This document shows positions 23,864 to 34,963 of a DNA stretch of 64,000 bases, one piece after another. A program made the translations under genes and the position numbers. A model generated the notes under the pieces. The model saw only the letters and a program-made list of their open reading frames with translations. It was not told the DNA's origin and did no database searches. Each line of letters starts with the position of its first letter. The first letter of the stretch is position 1. This stretch comes from Rhypophila decipiens (taxonomy: Eukaryota; Ascomycota; Sordariomycetes; Sordariales; Naviculisporaceae), in contig MU858142.1 of the NCBI GenBank assembly GCA_033297075.1, positions 1 to 64,000 of the forward strand. The letters run 5' to 3'.

Positions 23864-26694
23864 GACTCTCACAGCCCCTTGGTTCATGTTTATGGGTTAT
23901 GATACCTGCTGTTTTCGGGCTTTTGTTTTCACTTGGGGAGTCACATTACTACTCTGGGCGTTTTTGGTTCATTATAGATTTAGAAAGCGTCATGGTTTCT
24001 GCTTCAGCACGGATACCTTACTTACATGTCGGTACAACGGACTCAGGGCACCGGGGTTAATTGCCTATGACGTAAATACTAGTAATGATAAGTAAATCGA
24101 ATATGCACATCTCCTTTTACTTGCTTGAAAGCTTATATTTTGTACAAATGCTGACATGACAGATCTCTGCTGAGACTCTGGCATTGGAGTCTAAAAACTG
24201 GCGATGCGGTAAGGTTCTGTGGAACGGTCACTACCGTGTAGCCATTTATCATCCGACGGTGGCCGAGGACTGGACGTACAAGAAGCCGCCAGTATTAGAA
24301 TCTGAACGTTGAGGCGGCGGTGTCTAAGTTGCCGGCCTTAAGAACCTTAGCACCAGATCAAGTGTCTACCATTTTCTTATCAGATCTCGATGCTATCAGA
24401 TCTCGATGTAGGCAGTTAAGACATTCTGTCTTTTTAACTTTTGGGGCAGCTAGACCAGGCAGTCCAGGTAGCGGCGATCGATTCTCGAATCATTTTGGAA
24501 CCGAGTTTCCGTGTTACAACTAATGTAGCACAGGTCAATGAGATTAAGGCACGAAACAAAAATAACTGAACGTGAGATGGTATAACGTTGCCTCAGTAGC
24601 TAATTAGCTAGTTAGGCACGTAGGGAGATAGTTGGATGACATGGGCGAGGATACGAGTTTGGAATAGAGGCATGTTTGTGTCTTGTTGTACAGTGCCTTG
24701 AGTGCTTACCTAGAACTAAATGAAAGACATTTAAACCCATGACTACAGGATGACATGAGTCCAAGGTTGTTATTCAGCTGGCAGTTGGCCAGCTGAGTTG
24801 GCTATTCACACTTCAACACAGTCATGCTCAGGCGGCTGTGTCATCGGGGAAGCCAACGGAACCTCAGGTCCTCCTCAACTGATGTTGGCTGATGACTGAA
24901 TGGCTGCCCCGGCTGGCTGGCTGGCTGACCGCTCCCGGGGCACGGGATATCGGCGGCATGAGGTGGGGGTTTCTTGATGTTCCGACTCTTGCCATGTGCC
25001 GCACTGCCGCCCGGCCGGCTTGTTGTACAGGGCAGAGATTCACACTAGGTAGATACCGGTAATCGGTACGCACTCTGACAATGGGGCGTTGTTCATGATA
25101 TTGATGGCGTCCTGTTGAAACAGGTACATCAACTCGACGAACTACCGTGAACTTTTACAGCTCCGGAGTGCCCGACATTTACCGCCTTTAGGCCCAAATC
25201 TTGTTCAAAGACAGAACGGGGAAGCCATGCTGCGGCAGATTCCCGAACTGCTTGGACTGACATTGTTCCATCACCAGTTCTTTGACGATGTACTTTCCGC
25301 ATGGAGAAATAAGCCTACTTTTACACGTGCGCCGCTATGCATGGATAATATCACTGTGGATTGTTTGAGAAAGAACCAAGAAAACGTGGCCGCCTCTCCC
25401 GGTCCCGAGGCTTGGTACGGGTTAACATGGGCGAGAAAGACGACTTGTTATTGTGGACGATCCTTCTCATCCTCGGAATCTGCCTTGCCTTGATATGAAT
25501 CTCTTCAACGGCGATATTGGTAAGATTTACAGACGGATTATGGACAGGCTTTTTCTGCTCCAGGGCTTGACAGGTCGTTTCGGAAAAGGCCCGACTGTCC
25601 CTCAGCTAGAAAACGGGTTTGATGTCGTCAAAGATGGTATTGCTGGGGCGGCTCTCGGGATTTTTCGCATCGTCAAGTTCGTCATTGTTTCCACTGTCCA
25701 GCACCCCGAATCGGGTACCGAAGTTTACACCACAGCTGCGAGAGATGCCACCAAGAAAGCGTCGGGACCAGCGTGTCGTGCAGACAACCAGGGCATAGAC
25801 AAGGTTAACAAGACTGTATGACGAACATGACCATTTGGTGTTAACGTCGCTTCCGTACCCCCCTGTAGCGGGTTAAATTGAAGGGGTTACCCCGTTCTTG
25901 TCCCATTAAAGCTGCAGCTCAAAACGTCATTCACCCTTGCTCCTCCCCGCCAGATGATGAGCGCAGCCGGGATCTCACAACAACCGCAGAAGCAGCAGAA
26001 GCGCTACTGATCGCCGCCCCCTTCTTCTTCAACGACAACCCCACTCCACCCGCCTGCGCTCATCCCGCCGCCCGCAGCAACCCTTTACATTCTAAAACCC
26101 CGCGAACACATCAAAGAAAGGAGGATCATGGAACCTGCTCCAGAACAACAACACCATCCTGCAACCGAAAGAATACACCCTTCGTCGTCCATGACCTCGT
26201 CGTCGTCCTCCTCTCGCCTTGGAATATTCTTTTGATTTCCCGAATGCCGCCCAGATCCTAGAACATCGTCTTTTTGCTTTTGCGCCTATTTAGACCTTGC
26301 TTTGCTCCTGCAGAACCACGTTCGTCCACCATCAACCCGTCGTCACTTTTTGCGACCTGTTAAGTCAGTGGCGTTGCGACATACCTTAAACGCCCACAGC
26401 AGCTCTGACAGAGAAGAAACGGAACTTTTGGCCCCACATCGCCTGTCAGCATAGTTATCGTTCATTGCTACCGCTGACGAAAATTAAATTCACGTCCTCG
26501 AGAGACTGGCGATTGGATAATAGGGGCAAACGCGGAGGAGAGGTGGAATTGGGTCAAATAAAAGCGAACTCGCCCCCTGGTGGTTGCTGGAGAGACGAAA
26601 CCTGCATTCTTTCATCCGAACTCTTATATCACCAGTTCCTAGACGTTCTTCACTGAACTACCACGGCCAGACCCCCCAGCCTGGGTAAATCGCA
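23864..26694. other. Intergenic and leader of the PKA gene
   Basis: About 2.8 kb. The left part is the 3' flank of the phosphatase. From about 25900 the sequence becomes C-rich and may be the long transcribed leader of the PKA gene. A 15-bp direct repeat lies at 24378-24408. A frame at 25495-25821 (about 108 aa, starting MNLFNGDIGKIYRR) looks somewhat protein-like but has no domain or splice support and is not called. Confidence 0.45.
26128..26235 (+). other. Possible upstream ORF in the PKA leader (35 codons)
   Basis: An ATG at 26128 opens a 35-residue frame (MEPAPEQQHHPATERIHPSS, then Ser-rich, ending LGIFF) and stops at 26235, about 460 bases before the kinase start. Whether it is in the mRNA is unknown. 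If transcribed it would lower translation of the kinase. Confidence 0.25.
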
Positions 26695-28113
26695 ATGGCA
26701 GCCACCGTTGCGCCGTCTCAGTCCATGATGTCTGGCGGTGGTGGATTGCACCCATTACAAGCCCAAGGACTCCACGCCGCCCAGCGCCAACATCAGCAGC
26801 AGCAGCAACAAAAACAGCAGCAAGGGCAAAATCAACAACCTCATGAAGATGTCGAACCGTTCGATGTGCAGAATAGACACTTGACGATTAATGACTTTGT
26901 GAGGGTGCGAACGTTGGGGACTGGTAAGGATTTCGCTCAATCTACTGGTTGTGGTGGAAGTCTACGTCTCAGCTGGTTGGCTAACAGAACTTGAACCTTA
27001 TTCAGGCACATTCGCACGTGTTGTACTAGTCAGGCCATCGCATGGCACAGAAGCAGAGCGCAGCAAGGTCTATGCCTTGAAGATCTTACGGAAAACCGAA
27101 GGTATGGTCATGTCCCGAGAAACAGAGTCTTATGTGGGGAGAATGGTACAAGATACTGACTAAAAGCGCCATTTTTCAGTCATCAAGCTTAAGCAGCTTG
27201 ATCATGTCCGGCATGAAAGACAGATCCTGGCCGATGTATCTGGGCATCCTTTCATCACCAGTTTAGTGGCCTCATTCTCCGACCATGATTTTCTATATCT
27301 CCTGCTCGACTACATACCCGGTGGCGAGCTGTTCAGCTACCTCCGCAAATTCCGGCGCTTCGACGAAGACATGGCTCGGTTTTATGCGGCAGAGATCGTA
27401 TTAGTGTTGGAGTACCTCCATGAGCAGCAAGGAGGCATTGCATACCGCGATATGAAACCAGAGAACCTTTTACTGGATGCCGACGGCCACATTAAGCTTG
27501 TGGATTTTGGCTTTGCGAAAAGGTTAGGGAACAATGACAACGAGCACCCGGTGGAGACGTATACGCTCTGCGGCACACCTGAATATCTCGCTCCCGAGGT
27601 GATACATAACAAGGGTCACACAACGGCAGTGGACTGGTGGGCACTTGGAATCCTGATATACGAATTCTTGACGGGTTATCCACCGTTTTGGCATCAGAAC
27701 CCTATTGAGATTTACAAACAGTTCGTCATCACCCTCCAGTTCATTCATTCATGCTATAGGACCATTTGCTCACATGACCAAACAGAATCGTAGAAAAGCC
27801 CGTCATCTTCCCACACGATCCGCCCATCAGCGACGAAGCCAAGGACATCATCCGCCAATTTTGCACGGTGGACCGATCACGGCGGCTCGGCAATATCAGC
27901 GGCGGTGCTGCGAGGGTAAAAGCACATCCTTTCTTTAAGGGAGTCAACTGGGAAGCTGTGGCCAACAAGCAGTACCGGGGACCTATCATCCCTCCGGTCC
28001 GGTACCCGGGAGATGCGCAATGTTTTGATGTTTACCCCGAGGAGGATGCGGTCAAGGATGAGTATACGAGTGAGATGGAGCAGAAGTATGACGACTATTT
28101 CAAGGACTTTTGA
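26695..28113 (+). CDS. pkac-2: cAMP-dependent protein kinase catalytic subunit (class II type)
   Basis: Four exons: 26695-26923, 27006-27101, 27180-27720, 27786-28113; 397 aa. A short Gln-rich N-terminus (residues about 30-50) precedes an AGC kinase: LGTGTFARVVLV loop, VYALKILRK (catalytic Lys), AYRDMKPENLLLD with D199, VDFGFAKR, activation segment ETYTLCGTPEYLAPE with the PDK1-type Thr, and the AGC C-tail ending YFKDF, whose FxxF hydrophobic motif closes the protein. Met in RDMKPEN replaces the usual Leu of RDLKPEN. PKA releases this subunit from its regulatory partner on cAMP and controls growth, development and nutrient response. Class II (pkac-2/PkaC2-like) is inferred from the short N-terminus and proximity to ck-1a, since I recall neighbouring locus numbers in N. 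crassa. Intron 3 uses the weaker donor GTTCGT, required to read KQIVEKPVIFP. Confidence 0.9.
26796..26850 (+). repeat. CAG/CAA tract coding polyglutamine
   Basis: Trinucleotide-rich stretch coding HQQQQQQKQQQGQNQQP in the N-terminus of the PKA catalytic subunit. Mixed CAG and CAA codons make it less prone to slippage than a pure repeat. Confidence 0.8.
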
Positions 28114-29699
28114 GCATGGTTGACGAGATAGGGGTTTCGATTCGTCGTGTGTATTCTTTCGGTGGCGGCTGGCTGTTTTCGGTTGGGATTCCAGAATTGC
28201 TTTCTGTATTGGTGGGCGGCTGAGACTTTTTGAGCATTACTCTTGGATACCTTGATGCATGTTTTTTTTTCTTGTTGTTCTGGAGAAGGCGTTGTACGGA
28301 CTACCTAGGAGACGGCAACATAGCTCCATTCTTACCAGTTGGGCGGTAGATGGTCTTTTTTTTTTGGATATTACAGAGGAAGAGGCGAACGTATTTACTT
28401 GCCTTTTGTGGTATTTATTTTCTGGGACGATCATGGGGGTTTTTGGGGGGTTCCTTTCGTCTTTGTACATGAGTAGATGGTGGTTTGTGTATGTATGGGG
28501 TTTGCTGGACGACGGAAGACGACGGAGAGCTCTCGCACCCAACATGGTTTGTGCCAGTCGGTTCTTACCCCGAGTAGATGTTGAGTTCAAAGAATACCCT
28601 ATAGCTGGATATATCATATGGTAAACGACAGTCACTGTACTAGGATAGCAAGTAAACAAATCTATCTTGTTCATCTTCTTTTGTTGATACTGTGAGGATC
28701 GGACGAGGATCGGTATTCGGGACGCTCGAGGTGGACCGGCCGGACAGAACGGCATGAATTGATGCGGATGCGGATGAAGGAACCAGGTGCCAGGCTGGAT
28801 GAAGATGTGATCTTAACAGAGCAGAGTACGGACTGCTTTTGCTTACAAGCTTGACCTCGGCTTAATGGCATGTTTTGCTAAGCGGAAATAATTTGGTGTT
28901 TGGTTTGCAGTTGCTCACCAATCTCAACGGTTTTCAGGTTGAGGACTTCCATTACATAAAGCTGGTAACGATACAAAGTCTCTGAATATAATATGAAGTG
29001 GATTGGACCAGCAAACTCCAAAGTAGTAGGACTATGCTTATTTCCTCTTGAATATAATCAACTAACGGTCTTGTTATTTTTGTTTTTGCTTTTAAGAATT
29101 AAGGATTTAGTTCTATGAAACTATATATGTTTACATTAACTGATACAGTACTGTATCCGTAGGAGTTGCTGACCAAATGCAGGGTGTTCAGGGGTTCCGG
29201 TTTGGGACTGCTCAGGCGCGCTACAGCGTTGCGCTGTCTTGTCACGAAACCATCATCCAGGTGGGTTTCGGGCGACTCCACCTGCCAAAGTCGTTGCCGG
29301 CTCTGGCCTCTGTCCCGCCCTACCTGCCTTACATGTCCCAGCTCCAACCACAGCATCTCGCATCGAGCATCAGCCGCAAAGAGCAGGAAGAATCCATCTT
29401 GACGAACTGAATCACGGCTTTTTTTGTTTAACCTATTCGATTCTTCAAATTTACAAGGGAAAGCGCGCATATCTCTTGCAGTTACCAATATATACTTGAT
29501 TTCTGGACCGTTGAACATCTGGAATTGCATCCCTCCTCACCACCCCACCCACTCGTCTCATCCTTCGACTCTCTTGTCTCGGGCGATGCCGCCAAAACTC
29601 AGGTTGAACCGAACCTCGCTCGAACTATAATCCACCGCACACCTTGAATATCGCTTCATGGGAGCGCTGTGATCTTGCTCGGAAGACCAAATCCCCACG
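28114..29699. other. Intergenic, PKA to the TBC gene
   Basis: About 1.6 kb with PKA 3' UTR (T-runs near 28260 and 28358) and the promoter/leader of the TBC gene. No domain-bearing frame. Confidence 0.5.
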
Positions 29700-32600
29700 A
29701 TGTTGAACCTCTCGAGCTTTGTGCAGAAGGCGCAACAGCTGCTCGACCCTACTCAGGGCTTGAACCTCACCGATTCCGATCGAAACCCCTCCAAAGCCTC
29801 CCTCTTCCAGAACCAGTTCCGGCTCCCAGATTCCCAGCACCCACAGTTCGAGATCACTGCCGAGCTCACGATCCCGCCTGCCAATGTGACACAAGGCGAC
29901 AAAGGCACAGACAGAGGTTACCACTACGTTGGCAAGCTCCATCTTTCGGAAGGCTATCTGTGCTTCTCGACTACGCCTTCGAGCTTCCTCCAGTCCGCCA
30001 GCACCACAACAGCATCGGCATTCACGGGACAAACACACGGTGGAGGGCCCAGTGGCAATGGCTTCACGTTCCCGCTCTCGTCCATACGGAGGGTCGAGCG
30101 CCTACACAGCCAGAATTTCCAAGTAAGATAGCCTGCCTGCCGCCCGCCTGTCTAAAACGATCGACTGGGCTAATCCGATGACATGTACAGTTTGCTCTTG
30201 CCATTACGACTTGGAACGGTATAAATCAAGGAGACGGGAAGGACAAGGACGCAAAAGACAAGAAAGACACCAAAGAACAGCGCATAACAGTCCAGCTCGC
30301 TGGCAGCCGACAAGCGTGCGAACGCTTCTGTGATGGTCTGAAAAAGGGACTGCGGGCAGCTGTTGGGAACGTGGGCAGGCTGAAGAGGGTCGTGGGAGAA
30401 TGCTACTCGGAATACCTGCTTCGGCCAGAGGACAAGAAGAATGTTCCTGCCCCAGACGCCGGCCTCGGCATGCATTTCAAATACCCTGGCGATCCGAAAA
30501 AGCTCCGCGATCGAGCCAAGATGCGCCTGTGGGCCGAATACCTCAGGGACAACGGACGGAACGTGACACTGATTCGTCAGCCTACCTTCCACAAGCTCAT
30601 AAGAGTCGGCTTGCCCAACAGGCTACGCGGCGAGATATGGGAACTGACATCTGGGTCCATATACCTCCGGCTCGAGAACCCTACACTCTACGCTGATACT
30701 CTGGCCAAGTTCGAAGGCAGAGAATCGCTAGCTATCGACGAGATCGAGAAGGATCTAAATCGAAGTCTTCCCGAGTATCCTGGCTTCCAGAGTGAGGAGG
30801 GCATTGGACGCCTCCGTCGGGTCCTCACGGCATACAGCTGGGTAAATGCTGACGTCGGTTACTGCCAGGCCATGAACATTGTGGTTGCGGCGCTCCTCAT
30901 ATACATGTCAGAAGCACAGGCCTTCTTTTTGTTGTCAGCCTTGTGCGACCGCCTGGTCCCTGGGTACTACTCGACTACCATGTATGGCACACTACTGGAC
31001 CAGAAAGTCTTCGAGTCTTTGGTGGAGAGGACGATGCCCATCCTCTGGGAGCATCTGGCCAAAAATGACGTGCAGCTTTCGGTGGTCTCACTTCCGTGGT
31101 TCTTGTCTCTCTACATCAACTCCATGCCCCTCGTATTTGCATTTAGGGTTCTTGATGTGTTCTTTGTCGAAGGACCCAAGGTTCTATTCCAGGTCGGTCT
31201 CGCCATCTTGAGAATAAACGGAGAGGAGCTTCTGGATGCCGCCGACGACGGTGCTTTCATCTCGGTGCTCAAAGGCTACTTTGCCCGTCTGGACGAGTCG
31301 GCACATCCAAAATCAGAAAACCCGAAACTGAGAGCTGTCACCCGGTTCCAAGAGCTGATGGTGGTCGCCTTCAGAGAGTTCTCGGGCATCACACACAGCA
31401 GCATCATGGAGCTTCGTTTGAAGAACAAGGACGCTGTCCTTAACAACATCGAGAGCTTTGCCAAGAGGACTGCCATCAGAAATCTTGGACCAGATAGTAA
31501 GCTCCTCAGCGCCGAAGAACTCGGCGCGCTGTATGATAGATTCTACGGGGTTTTGTACGAGAGGCAGCAGAGAGATTTGATCATGAAGCAAGAGGTGGCA
31601 AGGCGGGCCAAAACCAACCGACCAAGACTCCCGGAGGTGGACGAAAATGTCGAAAAGGGAAGAGTTGGGCTGGGCCCTAGCACGAGTCTGATGGACTACG
31701 ATGCGTTCCGGGAGTTCCTCGCAGGAATGGCAAAATGGGCCATATCAGACTCTCCTTCAACGCCGAGGCGCGAAAACTTCTCTGATAAGGACAGGGGATT
31801 CTACAGCAGCTTCGGCAGGAGGTCGGATGTCTCGTTGCTGTCTCCTTGGGGCGCGGGTCCTGAGCCCGCAAATCATGAGTTCTTGCAGCGTCTGTTTAGA
31901 ACATGGGACGTCGATTCCACGGCCGCGCTGACGCTGCAGAATGTTGTCACGGGCATGTCGCGCATCAAAGGGAAGCGTGATATACTGGGCACCATCAACT
32001 ACTTCTTTGAGCTACACGACGATGACAAGGACGGAAAAGTCGACCGGGAGGGCATATTACGCATGTCGGAGGCCTTGCTCTTCCTGTCCCGCCGGGGACT
32101 GGAGGGATCTCTCAGTCCATCCAACTCCACGCTCACCCTTAATGGGGCGGATGCTATGGGCTCCCCACTTGGCGAGACTGGCCAGAATGTCAGCGAGAAG
32201 TTCCTTGGCAGTGTAAGCGCGTTTATCCGTAGGTGTTTTGAGTACGCGGATCCAGACCATCCAAGGAACAACGGCCGACACGCCGAGACACCAGAAGTCC
32301 AAAAAGACGACTCTGAAGACTTGATCAGCGCCGAGGATCTAGCGAATCCGGATGCGTTTGCCATTGGTGATGACGACGATAGCGACGATGATGACCTGCT
32401 TGCGATAGATTCCCCAACCAATAGCCCCAAAATGGCGGCCAAGAGGTCGGACACATCGTCGAGTCATCACGCGCCGTCGATCAAGCTTACCTCGTCGACA
32501 GCACCATCCACCATCAGCGGTGATGCCGCCTCGGACCGTCGCCGTGTCTCACGGGCTCAGTCCGAGAAGGCTAATGCCGCTCTCGACCCTTCGAACCCGT

Positions 32601-33277
32601 TGCACATCACACTTCCTACCTTTCGGATGGTTGTGCTTGCCGACGAACTGCTCGAGCAATTCTTTGAGTCGTCTTTCCCGGCCTCGTTCCATATCCTTGA
32701 GGGCTTGAACCCGGGAAGCGCTTCTACGCCTACTTCCTCTACTCTGACTACTTTCTCCAGCCTCGGTCTCGGCGCGGGAAGGGCCGTCGGCGCCGCGTTT
32801 GGCGGAGTAGCCGGGGGTGCCGCTTCTGCCGCCTCACCAGCGCTCGGCGGCGCAGCTGCGGCGGGCGCCGGTGCCGGTCGCGGACTGAGGGGTGTGTTGG
32901 ACAATATTGTCACTGATGGGATGCGTGTCGCTGCTGAGGTTAGGAGACGAATGGAGGAGGCGCAGAAGGAGCTTGAAAGGAATGCTCTGCCCGGACAGAA
33001 GAATGATGAGGATGACGAGGATGACGAGGATGATATTGGTCCATTGTCTGGTGTTGGTACTTCGTCTAGGTCACAGACTGGTGGGAAGGATAGTGTCTAT
33101 GGCGGTGATGCCGAGAGGAGGAGCGTCAGGAGTTCAGACAGGGATTTGTTGAGTGGTGCGGATGCCGAGGCTGACGATCTCGAGGTTGAACCAGGGAAAG
33201 GAGCGGCATCAGGAGTAGGGTCTGGAGCTGGTGCTGGTGCGACCGGGAAGGTGGTAGGCGTTGAGTTTGATGGTTAG
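29700..33277 (+). CDS. GRAM-TBC-EF-hand Rab GTPase-activating protein
   Basis: Two exons, 29700-30122 and 30191-33277 (intron GTAAGA...TACAG, phase 0); 1169 aa. Residues about 30-200 resemble a GRAM domain (KLHLSEGYLCFSTTPS, then PLSSIRRVERLHSQNFQ joined to FALAITTWN). The TBC domain spans about 281-500: GLPNRLRGEIWELTSGS, arginine finger IEKDLNRSLPEYPGF (IxxDxxR) and glutamine finger VGYCQAMN (YxQ), so dual-finger GAP catalysis is expected. A canonical EF-hand loop DDDKDGKVDREG lies at 751-762, suggesting calcium control. The C-terminal third is disordered: acidic runs, an Ala/Gly-rich block at about 1000-1040 (GGVAGGAASAASPALGGAAA) and acidic EDDEDDEDD. The order matches TBC1D9-like proteins and yeast Gyp2/Mdr1, which act on Rab6/Ypt6-type GTPases at Golgi and endosomes. 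The specific Rab is inferred. Confidence 0.88.
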
Positions 33278-34963
33278 GAAGTCATCGTCCCTCGTCGGGC
33301 TGCTGCATTTGTTCGTCGCTGAAGGACCTGGGTTTGGTATTATTCCGCTTCCTGGTATGGTGGTTAGCTGGTATACTGGGACACTACCTACTACACTGCC
33401 ACACTACTGGACTGGATTATGGTTTTGAGGCTTTGTTGGTACGTCTCTTTGGTATGGATTGTGGATGGATGGGCGGATGGGTCTGGTGTTGTTGGTTATT
33501 CCCCTGGGTTCTTTTGTATTATTAATGGTATATCATCTTTTGGTCGATGGGCCTTTACTGTGCTGAACTAGTCATTATCCGGGTAGCTAAGGTATTCTTG
33601 GATCATTCTACGGTTGTTTAGAGTTTGTTCCTGTGCCCTTTTCGCTGTGCTGAGATGTATCATAATACGGAGAACGGTAGTAATACCAGTATCGCCATTT
33701 ATTTCCTGTACCTACTGTAGGTACATGTAGTTCAAGCAGTTCCTGCCTGCCCTTGGTCTTTTAATTCCTCTTTTTGAATCACTCATCTGGAATAATATGT
33801 AAAATAAAACATGAGGAAATACAGAGCCGCCGTTACATGATACCCACAGCGGCTACGGACAGTGAACCATGTTTACCTGGTATTCTAGTGGAGATGATTT
33901 TGTGCCTCGGTATCCCTATGTTTGTTGAGTGCAACGGCGGGGAGAGGTGAGCTGTGACGGTCACGTCACCGGTTTCATCGCCCCAGCTGGGCACGGCAAG
34001 CTGGGGGTACCGTATACTGTATACCGGAAAGGTGAGATACATGTGATCGATGTCTCACCGTGAGGTCTTCCGCATTGAGTTTGCGCGTGAGGTACCTACC
34101 GCTACTGACGCTCCCTCCTGAGCAGCTGGACGGCCCGCCTGAGATGGTGTCTCTTCCCCGCTTCCTGGGTCTTCAGCAGTCCAGTGACAGGTCCGCTAAC
34201 CAGGCTTCGATTGATAAGATAGGCAGGAACGCCGAAGCGCTGAACAAACACTTGCATATGCCAAGACTTCATTCAGTCCCAACAAAAATCCCGGGGCTTT
34301 CGTCAGGGTCTCTTTCATCATCCGGGAAGAGGTAAGCAGCTCACAGTGGACAATCGAGACCTGGGATTGATTGATTCCCCTCAAAGGAAAAGGCACTGAT
34401 GAAAGAACTGGCCTGAAACAATAAAAAGCTGCGCTCAGCGAATGACGACAGTGCACATGGCACCCATCTAGAAGCTCTTACAGTCTTTTTATCCGTAGTA
34501 TTCAGTACGCCGGTACAAGCGTTCACAGCGGCTCTTCCAAACCGGTGTCAGCCTGATCAGTGACTCCAATCATCCCAGCCGCACGAGATTCACTCGCATC
34601 ATCTGCCTATAATTCGGTCTGCACCACCTGTGCTGAGAAGACCCAGACAACCGAATTCACACCAGGCAGAGGGCGAGAACAACAGGCGTGGGCCTCGTGT
34701 TGCTGTTAGGTACACTTGTTGCCTTGCCCCTTGACTGTTCTGGGCCTTGGCCGGTCTCCATTTTAACTCCATACGTAACTGGGCATATTGGATAAATACC
34801 CATACCTCACCTGCTGCCGTAGGTACCCGCCACCCAAACCTAAATCCCATCGTTTCTTCAAACTAAAAGGGCGTTAGGTCTTCGGATCAAACGCAAGGTC
34901 TCAAACCCGCGCACATCATCGCAACTGCCTGAAACCGAAAAAAAAACGTCCGCGACCGATATC
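33278..34963. other. Intergenic, TBC gene to the TLC gene
   Basis: About 1.7 kb; 3' UTR on the left, promoter on the right. Contains a perfect 9-bp inverted repeat around one T (33707-33725, TGTACCTAC/GTAGGTACA) and further TAGGTAC words near 34090, 34708 and 34819. No supported gene. Confidence 0.5.

Noticed and set aside
25227..25821. Two adjacent frames (88 and 122 aa) upstream of the PKA gene
   Set aside because: The second has a slightly protein-like start, but there is no domain and no convincing intron joining the two.
28259..28624. 121-aa frame after the PKA gene
   Set aside because: Begins in a T-run (MFFFLVV) in the 3' flank; hydrophobic by base composition only.
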